The position numbers were made by a program, and so were the translations under genes. A model generated the notes under the pieces. That model ran no database searches. It was not told where the DNA came from and saw only the letters and a list, made by a program, of their open reading frames with translations. 64,000 nt of DNA from Eudorina sp. 2006-703-Eu-15 (Eukaryota; Chlorophyta; Chlorophyceae; Chlamydomonadales; Volvocaceae). Below, piece after piece: positions 1-31,423 of this stretch. The stretch is taken from positions 62,001 through 126,000 of the forward strand of contig BDSI01000126.1 in assembly GCA_003117195.1 (NCBI GenBank), written 5' to 3'. Positions within the stretch are counted from its first letter, which is position 1. Each line of letters starts with the position of its first letter.

Positions 1-185
1 TGTTGAATTACACGCATCTCCATTGTCCTCACGACCAAGGGGCATTGTAAACGTGTGTGATGGCTGCTTAATGGCCTCCATACCACGAGCAGACCGTCTG
101 GCCCTCAGGGGTTTAAACTGCAAGTCACATTCCACGCTTAACATCACGCTTACTTTATTTCGGGTGTGACCCTATTTCTGTCTAG

Positions 186-21408
<21,223 letters not shown>

Positions 21409-24400
21409 GGTTTCAGCAGGGTTTTGAACGGTTTTAATCGGGTTTTAACGGGTGTTAACAGACGTGAGCGCTGATTATTAATTTCGTTCGTGATGTATGA
21501 GGTGCATCCGCCGCGGGCGGCGCCGTGGAGTATTCAATGCAAGCGCCGCCCTTGGCGGTTGTGGTCGCGATGAATGGGGGAGGTCGATCGTCTGGGCTGT
21601 TTGCCCTAGCTGCTGCTGCCGCGCGCGCATCACCTGCTTGCCTCGCCTGCTCAGTGTGCCTGCGGGTGTGACATTGTCATTGCTGAATGAATCCAGATGC
21701 TATCCAACCAACCGCGCACTTCGGAGTAGTTCTAGGTAGGTTTTGGAAATGGCAGTGCGGCTGAGCGGCGGGCACGGCAGCAGCTAGCGTGATTACGGCA
21801 GGAGCAGCGTGTATAAATGGATTCCTTCACACTGGACCGACCCCGCTGTGTATGTCATCGAGCTCACCATCCAACCGACTCATCTACCAACCAACTAACT
21901 AACCAACCTACCATCCAACACATACTGCATTCAAATGAAAATAATAAGCCATGCGCCATCGGTGCCTTGCTTGGGATTGTAGCAGTGGCGGGCGCAACGA
22001 AACGCACCCGCCCGGATCTGGCGGGTGTGTGTGTCGCGGGTGCGTGTTTGTTGTGCGCCCGGACCTTGCCCCGCCCGGCCAAGGGCAGCAGCGGTCTACT
22101 TATCCTTTTCGTCCGCTGGCGGGGTACGTGACGGCGGTGTATCCGTTGGCGGTATCCCCAAGAAGGACGTGCGTGGTCGCGACTTTCTCTTATGCAGCGC
22201 ACTGCCAACGAAGTCTGAACAGGACGCGGAGGAGGAGACGAATGGTCGGGCTGGGTGCATGTTAGCTTTTATTTTTTGTTGAACGGAGATCAGATAGAAG
22301 GAGCGGCCCATGTATGCATGCACAGCACAGCATAGCACGTCCGTCTGCTGCGCCCTGGCTGCTGACCGCACCCGATCCTGGCTGGGACGATCGAGCACGC
22401 ACGCGCAATCATCGCGCATACAGCCGTACAGGTACGACAGGGTGCAGTTAGCGGGTAATTCTTACACACCTGATGCTGATCGGCATAGAGCAAAGATCTG
22501 GCCGCCGCCAGCCACGGCCCTTTTTGGAGGAATGGCGGTGTTTTGTTATCATCAGAATTGTTAATGTCATAGTCATTGTCATTGCCATCGTCACTGTCAT
22601 CATGGGCTATATATAGCGCGACGGACGGGTCCGCTCTGTATGAATCCCGCCCAAGTGAGGGAATCATTGATGAGTCATGCATTCCGGCTCAGTATTTGCT
22701 GCATCATCATTCATGATGTCCCGCTTCGATTGATGGTGATGATGATAAGTGTGACTTTTGCATTTTTGGTTTAGGTGCAGCTGGGGGATGTTCTGGGCGG
22801 GGCGCCACTCCTGCTGCACGCACACAGTTTGCGTTGCCTCCGCCGCCTGCCTGTTGGCACATGCATATAGCGGGAAACATACATGTACGGGCCGATCGAC
22901 GTGCTGCGATCATTTATGCGACATCTGGATGCGGTAGGTTCCGGGCATTCTGTGATCATTTACCTTCTCATTGGAAAACCAAGAAACCCCAAGCAACCTT
23001 TTTGGCTACAGAACCCTATGCTAGAGCCCACACGCACGCGCTACCTCGCGCAAATACATACCTGCTGCTATCCGTCATGTCTGTGGATGGGTTTTATTAG
23101 CTCCGCGCGCTGCGGTAAACTTTTGTTTCGGGGTCGGAGCTGCAGAAATGGCAACCAACTCCATCAATCGACTCCATCGCTCATCATCACCGGTGCGGGG
23201 CGCCGCGGTTTCTGCTCTGCTGGGCCGCCGCGCGGCTGCCAAGTGCCGTACGTCAGCGCGTGTTGGCGCGTGCGTGATTGGTGGGTTCCACCCTAGAAGC
23301 TGTCGGTTGGTTGGGTAGTTCAGTCTGAAACGGCTTGACGTCTGGGGCGTTTAGTTATTCGTTTCGATGGTTGGGATGGCGGTGAGCATGGACTTTGGTC
23401 GGCAGAGGCGTCCACCCAGCGAACTTGGTCACCAACGTTTGGTTACTTATTATAAGTAACCCCATTCATATGCCGTTAGCCTTGCTTTTGAGGCCTCCGC
23501 TGCCGTGCTTGACATCTCCGCTGCCGCCGGCGGCGGCGGCCTTTCCTCGTTTGGTGGTCAGCTACCGTATTGTCAGACCGATGACCCGCGGGGTCCGCTG
23601 TAACATCCTAATAATAATTGTCAGGTCCGCAAGGACCGAACGCAGCCGCAACAGGTGGATGGACATCTGCTGCCTGCTGGTGCTTCTATATTCCGTGGCA
23701 GTAGGGCAGGTTTGATGACCGAGATCACGACGGATGCACTCGGATGCACACGGAGGAGGGCGGCCAGGGTGGTTGCCGCGGACCGCCGCACTGATGACGC
23801 ACGGCTTTCTTCGCATCTACGGTATCGATCTCAACACCTAAGGAGGTCCTGTGAACCCTAGAACTTGACGACAGACGCACGCACAACTGTACGATGCGAC
23901 AGGCGTTTTCCTACGGATGCGTGTTGGCGAGGGTTGCAATGCTTCTGACAGCTCCTGACCAAAAGGCAAACAGCCGATGATGCCGGCGATGATGCCTCCG
24001 CGCCACCGGGCCACCGAATACACGTGCGAAGGGGTGCCGGTGAACCGGTGCTTTCTGCGGAGGTGCGGCGCGAAGGATACATCGCGGTTCGCCATCAGCG
24101 ACATAAGTCCAGCGACGATGGTTTTTTGGGCGGGGCCCCAGCGCGAAGCGCGTTCGGGGGGCCCCGCCCCCTAGGATTGCCCATGTCCGTGTGTCCGTGT
24201 GTCCCTGTGTCCGTGTGTCCGGTAACGGCAAAACGTTCATTATCCGCTAAACTAATTCGCTATGTTTGTCATATTAATTGTCCTCTATTGCAAGGTAACT
24301 TTGGTTTGGCTGAAAAAAATTCTTTGCGCACAAACGGTCAAAGTAAAGCTCCGCGGTCCCCATGGACCCGAGTCAACATCCACCCAACGCCTCTCGCGCT

Positions 24401-25378
24401 CATATTTGTTGCAACGGGTGCCGCGTGATGAGTACTTGAATTAGGAATGGGCGGCGCGTGCTAAATTGAACTTCGATAGTGTTCTGATGTTTGAACATCA
24501 AGATACCACCAACATCAAGATTTGCCTTTCTGTCTTGCCAGATGAATACAAATCAACAAAGTGTATTGAATCAAAGTTTCAAGATGCAAAGGGATAGCGT
24601 ACCGAGTGCCAACGAGTTCTCCAGTTCCGATGGCCCAAAGTCCGGGTCTCACCGCGGCTTTTTCGCACCCTGTTTTTGCCTTACATTTGCTATGTAACTA
24701 TTGATAGCAAACTTTAGAGGTTCACGTCTGCTGCGGGCGTGCAACTGAAGGGTTGCATGCCTGCCGACGGACCAAACAACTACAGTTTCACGGCAAAACA
24801 AGGATGCTTCAAGCTTGCTTTGTGATCATCTGCTTGACAGACGGATGTGGTAGTGCAGAGGCGACTATCGGTACCATAGTGCCGATACGGTGACCGCCGT
24901 CGCCGGCGGCGCGTACTGCAGGATGGTTTCGGGGCTGCCGACGTGTTTGGGCTTGGTGAATCTATGCACGCCGATCCCCCTTCAACATCAACGACACCCC
25001 CAATGGCAACCTTTCACTCTCTCACACTGTTGCGCTGTAATAGAGTTCTCCTTCTAAAGCAAGCGGCCTGTACGGATTATAGGGGGCCCCGCCCTTTTCC
25101 GGCTTCGAGGAAGCCGACCCCTACTTGTCTCAAGAAGGTATAGATATACACCGGAAGTTACTAAAAGCAGGTTCCCGCTGCTGGCTGTGTCAGCCAAGCA
25201 CCGATTGAATCGATCGATCACTTTCCTGACTCTATAGCTGTCAGTCAGTCTGTCTGTCAGTCGGTTCCAGCGACAGCTGACAGGTGCCGCACTTACGTAA
25301 GTACGGGTTACCCGCAGCAGCGGCGACCTTAACACCCAGGAAACCTCCATACGGTTCTTTAGCCGCCCTCGAAAACTG
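21409..25378. other. Intergenic region without a convincing gene
   Basis: Between the A2M-like stop and the propeller gene no frame shows a conserved motif or a phase-consistent exon chain. It holds a MITE end at about 23576-23625, a GC-rich hairpin at 24128-24169, a short GTGTCC-type repeat at about 24183-24222 and AT-richer DNA at about 24200-24750. The A2M-like transcript shows no clear TGTAA signal in the first kilobase after its stop. Small regulatory or RNA genes cannot be ruled out. Confidence 0.6.
24128..24169. other. GC-rich perfect hairpin
   Basis: GGGCGGGGCCCC at 24128-24139 is the exact reverse complement of 24158-24169, with an 18-base loop that contains the nested palindrome GCGCGAAGCGCG-like core. 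The GGGGGCCCCGCCC arm recurs at about 25082-25094. Confidence 0.7.
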
Positions 25379-25534
25379 GTGACCCCAGCAATTATTCATC
25401 CCTGCAAGTTGCAAGCAGTTCATCAAGAAGGCAGAGCCCAGGACCGCCTCTATCTAAACCATTCGCAACGCAGGGCGCGTACCAGCATCGCACAGCCTCA
25501 TCCAACACCCGCTGGGGCCGCGAAGGACGTGTCC

Positions 25535-28500
25535 ATGCGGCGCGCCACGGCCTCGTGGGTGGGTCAGGGTCAGCAGCCAGGCCGGGCCAGGACGACGCTG
25601 TTCGTCACGGTAGCAGCAGCTGCCTGCTGGGCCGCAGCCGCGGCTGCGGTCGTAGGGATGGCGGCGGCCGGGCCGCTGATGACAGACGCAACAGCAGCAG
25701 CGCCTGGGGCAGGTAGGCCGGCGGCGGGCACATCCGCCGCCGCGTCACCCTCCGCCAACGAAGACCACGGCGCGGCCGCGCCTGGATCCGGAAAGCGGTC
25801 ACACCGGCAGCCCCTGGCCGGCCCTGACCTGGCACCACCCGGCTGGCCGGCGAGCCTGGACGCCTTCAAGCCCTGCCTGACCAACCGGACGCTCCCCGGG
25901 GTGCGAGACGACGCCTCGGGCCTGACCTGGGACCCCGCGGGGGCGTGGTGGCTGGTGAGTGAAAGCTGGGAGGGTGCTTAGATAAGAGACCCGAGTGGGA
26001 GGGTTATTATTACGGATGTTACAGCGGACCCCGCGGGAGGGTGCTGCAGCGCCTGCGGGGCGTCGGCGGAGGGGGAGGGTCCAGCCCGGAAAAGGAAGCA
26101 AGCTCCCTTATGCAAACCTACCTACCTACCTACCTACCTACCTACCTACCTACTACCTACCTACCTACCTACCTACCTACCTACCTACCTACCTACCTAC
26201 CTACCTACCTACCTACCTACCTACCTACCTACCTACCTACCTACCTACCTACCTACCTACCTACCTACCTACCTACCTACCTACCTACCTACCTACCTAC
26301 CTACCTACCTACCTACCTACCTACCTACCTACCTACCTACCTACCTACCTACCTACCTACCTACCTACCTACCTACCTACCTACCTACCTACCTACCTAC
26401 CTACCTACCTACCTACCTACCTATGCACCCCCTACCTACCGTACCTTCAAGAGACAAACGACATGCGCGTTGTGCATCACGCGCACCGCTTCACCCCAAG
26501 CTCTGGGTTGGGGTGATGGATCCGGATGCATCCAGGCGCAGTGTGTACGTCAAATGCCTGACACCCGTGCTGTGTTGTACATCACCCGCCGTACGGATGT
26601 ACGTACGTGCCCAACCACCAGGTCAGCGACAGGCCCTTGGCCGCACTCAAGTACGACATGAACTTCTCGCAGCTGCTGCATGTCATACCGCTAGGCGGAG
26701 TGCACGACCCGGAAGGTGCGGGGAAAGGGATGAGGCGATCTCGGGAGTAGCCGTCGGAACGGGTCGGGGCTCAGGTGCCATTGAAAGCTTTCTTTCGCTC
26801 CCCGCCGGCACCCTGCTGTCACAAATAATGCAGCTGTAACCGTTACAAGGTGGACCCAAACAAGGTAGTTCGGTATCGTGGTATTTGTTACCACTGGCGG
26901 GCACCTACCGTCGTTGCCGCCGCTGACGTGCGTGTGGCACGTCGGCGGCGGGGGACGGGAGGAGAAAGCCGCCCTCATGCGCTCCCATCCCCGCTCACCC
27001 CGCTGGGGTCGGGTTATCGATTGAGACCCCCCTCTCCGCTCGCCTGCATGCCCACGTACCTGGCACATGGGTGCGCAGCCATCGCGTGGTTGCCCCCGGG
27101 GCGACTGGCGGTGGCGGAGGAGATGAGGGACGTGGTCCTGGTGGACGTCGGGTCGCTGCCGCAGCGGACGGTGCTGGTGGGTACTGGGTAGGTGGCAGGA
27201 CCAGCTGCTGGCAGACGCACGTGTCCACAACTGAAACCCCATGATGTAGTACGACATACACTGCGCTCGGGCCTGCGTCCTCGTGCCGTCGTGGCGCACG
27301 GCTTCATCCACCGATTGGAGTGTCCTGGCTAGGTGCATGGCTGCATGCTGTCCCTCAGTCTCTGCCCTCGATACCGGGGTTCTCGCACGGATCCACGGGT
27401 TCAAAGAAACCGGGAATGGGCTTGTGTCTGCTTGCCGCGACCGCGCGGTAGCCCAGGCCCGCATCAAGCTTTCAAGCCTGGTACGGCAGCCGAACAAGGG
27501 CGTTGAGGGCATGACGTACAACGCGTCCAGCGGCGACTACCTCATAGCGCAGGTGGGTGCGGCAGCGGATGATGGGTGGCCGCAGGGCGGTTGCATGGCG
27601 AGAGTGTGGTTCTTCTGCCGGCTCACACAAGCACGTCGCAACCGTGCGCTCAACCCAGGAGCCAGGTCCGTTAGGCGGCCGGCATTCAGCATACATGTAG
27701 GCGCGACTCATGGACCCCGAACGAATGCCGCGCATGCACTTGGCGGTCCACGAACCAAGGCAAGTGCAAGCTAGCACGCACTACTGGCGTACATACACCG
27801 CTGGTTTGGGGAGCACGGCAGGCAGGCGCTTGCGCGCACCGCAGTTGATTTACTGAGTGAACGTTACAGCGGACCCCAAAGGGATCACCGGTGTATACCA
27901 GGGCAAGCCCCAGCAGGCCCCACCGCCAAGGCGGCAGGACACCTCCACACCTCAACGCCGCACCCAAAAACACACCGGGCCATGACCCCACCCAGCCAGA
28001 CACCGAAGCAAGCAGAGGCGCGCAGCGGGGGGCAACACTACCAAAGGGATAGGCACAGCAAAGGGCGGAATCCCCAGAGGTGGATAAAGCCAAGCACAGG
28101 GGAGGTCGCCCACACAGGCACCCCATTACCCAGCTACCACCACCCCTGAGGCACCCAACGCTGCACCCTCTCGAGGTCTTGGAAGACCCACGCCTGGCTC
28201 GTGACACTGCCCAGCGACCGCTAGTGGAGTAACCCGCATCCAAAGAAATACCTTGGCCAATCAACAAACAGTTGATTTGCTGGGATTACCCATCAACACG
28301 CACCTCCTTAACTGACGCACCCAAGACCAACCCGCAACGCAGGAGGACTATCCGCAGGCGGTCTACCGCCTGTCGGCCGACGGGTCGTATCAGGTGTGCG
28401 CCGCCTGCAGCGAACAGATAGAAACGCCTGACGATGCACACACGCGCGCGCGTGTGTCGGTTCGGATAATGCGCGCGTTTCGTTCACACGAACTGCGTGG

Positions 28501-30666
28501 CAATACCGTACATGCGCGCCCGCTGGTCGGCTCTCCCGCCAACCCACATGACAAACTGCTTGCTTCGGCATCTGGCTGGGTGGGGTCATGGCCCGGTGTG
28601 TTTTTTGGGTGCGGCGTTGAGGTGTGGAGGTGTCCTGCCCCTTGGCGGTGGGGCCTGCTGGGGCTTGCCCTGGTATACACCGGTGATCCCTTTGGGGTCC
28701 GCTGTAACGTCCATTCATTCATTCATTCATTCATTCATTCATAACAAGCAATCGCTTTTGAGTAGATTAGGGTTCACCTATTAAGGATTGAATGAATGAA
28801 CGTTACATCGGACCCCGCGGGTCATCGGTGACAGCCAACGGCGACAGCCGTTACCTGTTAGTACTGCATGATCGCTCGTGTGGTTTGCCATCGTATGAAT
28901 GAACGTTACAGCGGACCCCGTTACAGCGGATCCCTCGGTATCGTAAGTTTTAGCCCCTATCGCCCATACCCCGTCCTGTCACCACCGACCTATATATCTA
29001 CGCGTCCCGCCGACCCACGGGTCGTCCATCGGCCCCCATCCAGCTCCTGTTCACGGGCACCGCCCTGGGCGTCAAGGACTTCTCGGACCTGACCTGCTGG
29101 GGCCCGCGCTGCGAGGCCCTCCTCATCCTGTCGCAGGTCGGTATATATTTACCATTCATGATGTTACAGAAGTCGATGTTATTACTGAATGAATGAATGT
29201 TACAGCGGACCCCAACGGGATCATCGGTGTATACCAGAGTTGTTATTACTGTTGAGGATGTTGAAGCGGACCCCGCGGGTCGGTCCTGTGTGTATGGCCG
29301 CGGCCGCGAGATATCTGTCCTGCCGTGACAGATTCCTCCGCGCGAGGTACAGTTACATACAGTGACAGTGCATCGATCGATCAACAATCCACGTGCGTCA
29401 CATCCGCCGCCAGCCAGGAGTGCAGCGCGCGCGCTGCTGTCGCCGCGCAGCGCGCGCGCCCGCTGTATGTCGTTTGCGCCGGTAGGGTGAGGTATGTAGG
29501 AGCGGGCGGGGCCGTCTTGAACGAACGAGCGATGCGCTCGTACGTGTGCACACACGCCAAGGCGACCAGCCAGCATTGTCGCCGGGCACCGATATGATGA
29601 TGTGCTGAAGCACAGTAGTGAAGGGTAGTGAAGCACAGCTAGCTACTCAAGTAGGCAACCAGGTAAGGACACTACGAGTGCGCGTCAGCCCGTCACTCCG
29701 GTCTTTGTGTTACATGGAACGCAGCTGGAATGACTCCGGGAAGGGCGTACCTCCACAAACGGATATATACCTCCCGTCGCGCCACCTAGAGGGATGGCTG
29801 ATTGCCTTCGAACCGACTGTTAACTGCCACTGTGACTAAACTAGCCAAACCGAACGGCCTGACCCTCCCTCGCCCTCCGCTCCGCCGCACAGAGCAGCAA
29901 ACGGATTGTGATGGCGGACCTGCAAGGCAACTTGCTGTCCAGCTTTAAAGTCAAGAGCCTGGAGAGACCCGAGGTGCGGTCACCTGTAGGGGCGCGGCCG
30001 TAATACGACATGGTGGGTGCCTTGCTGGATACGTAGGATCAGGGACTGGCTGAGGCCTGAGGGAGGTGTCAGCGCACACGAGGAGGGGCAGACGGCAGAG
30101 GGAGGATGGTGGCGGCGGGGCAGCAGCTGAGGGATGCGTCTGGGCGCAGTGCTGGTCGTGCCTTGTCGCTGCGCAGCCAGTTTGGGGTCGCTGCTGCACA
30201 GCGGCGGCTCTCGCTCTGCGCCGGGACTACGATGGCGGCCCAGTGCGGCGGGCGTCATCAGTGGGGTGGGCGGTCAGAGGTACGGCGAGGCCTAAGCGCC
30301 GCTTTGGATTGAAGGACAAAACGCCGCTCAGGACTACTCGTTACCGTACGGGCCGGGTGGCAAGGTGCTGACGCCGGGTGGTGCGGTGGTGAAAAAGTCA
30401 ACCCATACCAAGTAACCTACATTGACTTTGGGCAGTTTTGGCGAACCTTTCTCCAGGTAGGCGGTGATGAAGGGTCATCACGCAGAGCCCAAGAACCGAT
30501 CGATGCCATGGTGCCGCCCCGGGGGTGTTCTTTGTACTCAAGGGTACTGAAGTATGTGGCCCCGCCCGATCCCGTGCAGGGCTTGGCACTGAGCGGCGAC
30601 GGCCGTCTGATGGCGGTGGCCAGCGAGCCCAATACGGTCAACCTCTACTCCCTGGACCCCTGCTGA
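25535..30666 (+). CDS. SdiA-regulated/YjiK-type beta-propeller protein with N-terminal signal anchor
   Basis: Eight exons: 25535-25954, 26622-26715, 27079-27176, 27457-27552, 28343-28393, 29044-29136, 29893-29973, 30580-30666 (TGA). They join in phase to 339 residues. After a positively charged start comes a hydrophobic stretch (about residues 18-48), a signal peptide or membrane anchor, then an Ala/Pro-rich linker. The rest fits the SdiA-regulated (YjiK) propeller family: [86 protein letters not shown] and [14 protein letters not shown]...[11 protein letters not shown]. The family's molecular function is poorly known. A longer start at 25379 (52 more residues) is possible, but the start at 25535 puts the hydrophobic segment near the N terminus. 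A TGTAA signal follows at 30933-30937. The donor after residue 140 and all acceptors end in AG. Confidence 0.85.
26115..26421. repeat. (CTAC)n microsatellite, about 300 bases
   Basis: Nearly uninterrupted tetranucleotide array in the first intron of the propeller gene. Long Tyr-Leu-Pro-Thr frames across it are artefacts. Confidence 0.97.
27861..28015 (+). repeat. 155-base inverted repeat, left arm
   Basis: This arm in the intron before the 51-base exon 28343-28393 is almost exactly the reverse complement of 28556-28710 in the next intron; I count about four differences. It begins with the MITE end ACGTTACAGCGGACCCC and continues beyond the MITE terminus (GTATACCA) for about another 110 bases, so it is larger than the common MITE. 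Confidence 0.9.
28556..28710 (-). repeat. 155-base inverted repeat, right arm
   Basis: Reverse-complement partner of 27861-28015. The two arms are separated by 540 bases that contain the propeller exon 28343-28393 together with its splice sites. Its outer part overlaps the MITE at 28671-28837. Confidence 0.9.
28671..28837. mobile_element. MITE-like element with inverted ends and ATTC core
   Basis: The left end TGGTATACACCGGTGATCCC runs into GGGGTCCGCTGTAACG and an (ATTC)n run. The right end mirrors this with GAATGAATGAACGTTACATC, GGACCCCGCGGGTCATCGG and TGACAGCCA. It is non-coding and about 167 bases long, in an intron of the propeller gene. The ends match the family member at 11061-11275. 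Confidence 0.65.
28893..28945 (+). mobile_element. MITE end fragment with internal duplication
   Basis: GAATGAACGTTACAGCGGAC is followed immediately by a second partial GTTACAGCGGATCCC, as if one end had been duplicated. Same intron as the full element at 28671-28837. Confidence 0.5.
29151..29283 (+). mobile_element. MITE fragments in tandem
   Basis: GAATGAATGTTACAGCGGAC...GGGATCATCGGTGTATACCA ends at about 29235. It is followed by a second degenerate copy containing GAAGCGGACCCCGCGGGTCG. Both lie in the intron after the exon 29044-29136. Confidence 0.5.
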
Positions 30667-30932
30667 AACCAGGCTTGGAGTTGGAGCGCGTGCGTGCGCG
30701 CTGTGTCTGTCGGTTTGTCCGCACGTGTCCGCAGGTTGGGACGTTGACCGCTATCTGCAGCGCCCGGCCTGAAGTCGTCGTCGTCGTCGTCGTCGTTGAG
30801 CCGTGATTGAACAGCCCCTTCAAATTCCCCACCAATGGCGTGATGGATTTGGGCATGCAGCAAGCTTGCCGCCATGGTGGGCCCGGGCGACGCGAGACAA
30901 GCGAGTTTTGGGAATTCCTTGATGGGATCCCC

Positions 30933-30937
30933 TGTAA
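30933..30937 (+). promoter_or_regulatory. TGTAA polyadenylation signal
   Basis: The volvocine polyadenylation signal UGUAA lies 267 bases after the propeller stop codon, a normal 3' UTR length for these algae. Confidence 0.55.
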
Positions 30938-31423
30938 TTACATCCTAAAAATTAGCTAGCTTCCGACATCGCAGGATCGATCATTCGCTGACGAGTTGAC
31001 TGGATCTTGTGTGCGTGACAGAGTTGGTGGCTGGGCGGCGCGAACTTGTGGGGTTGGCTGGGCTGGGTTGGGTAGCAATCGCGGGTGGTTCAACACTGAC
31101 AGGAATTGCGGGTAAGCCATGGCGATGGGGTGGTTGGCTGTGTTGAATACGCGCGACGACTCCCGATGCACGAAACGCGACGTGTTCACGACGAATTCGA
31201 GACTGGGCACGGTCCTCCGGAGTTCCCAACCAAGAACCCTTGTGTCGACGCTTTTATATTTCCAGTTTTATTTTGCCGAACTCCAGGTGTCCCGCCGACA
31301 CCAGGAGTTGGCGACATACGCGTGTGAAATCGCAACCGAAAGCATACAACCGGCAACCGCAGACATGCTGAAAAATCTATGCCTGGGAAGGTCTGGCAAG
31401 TCACAGAAATGCATCAAATTAGC

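Noticed and set aside
25995..26661. Open frames reading repeated Tyr-Leu-Pro-Thr
   Set aside because: Translation of the (CTAC)n array in an intron; only 26622-26715 at its end is a supported exon, in another frame.
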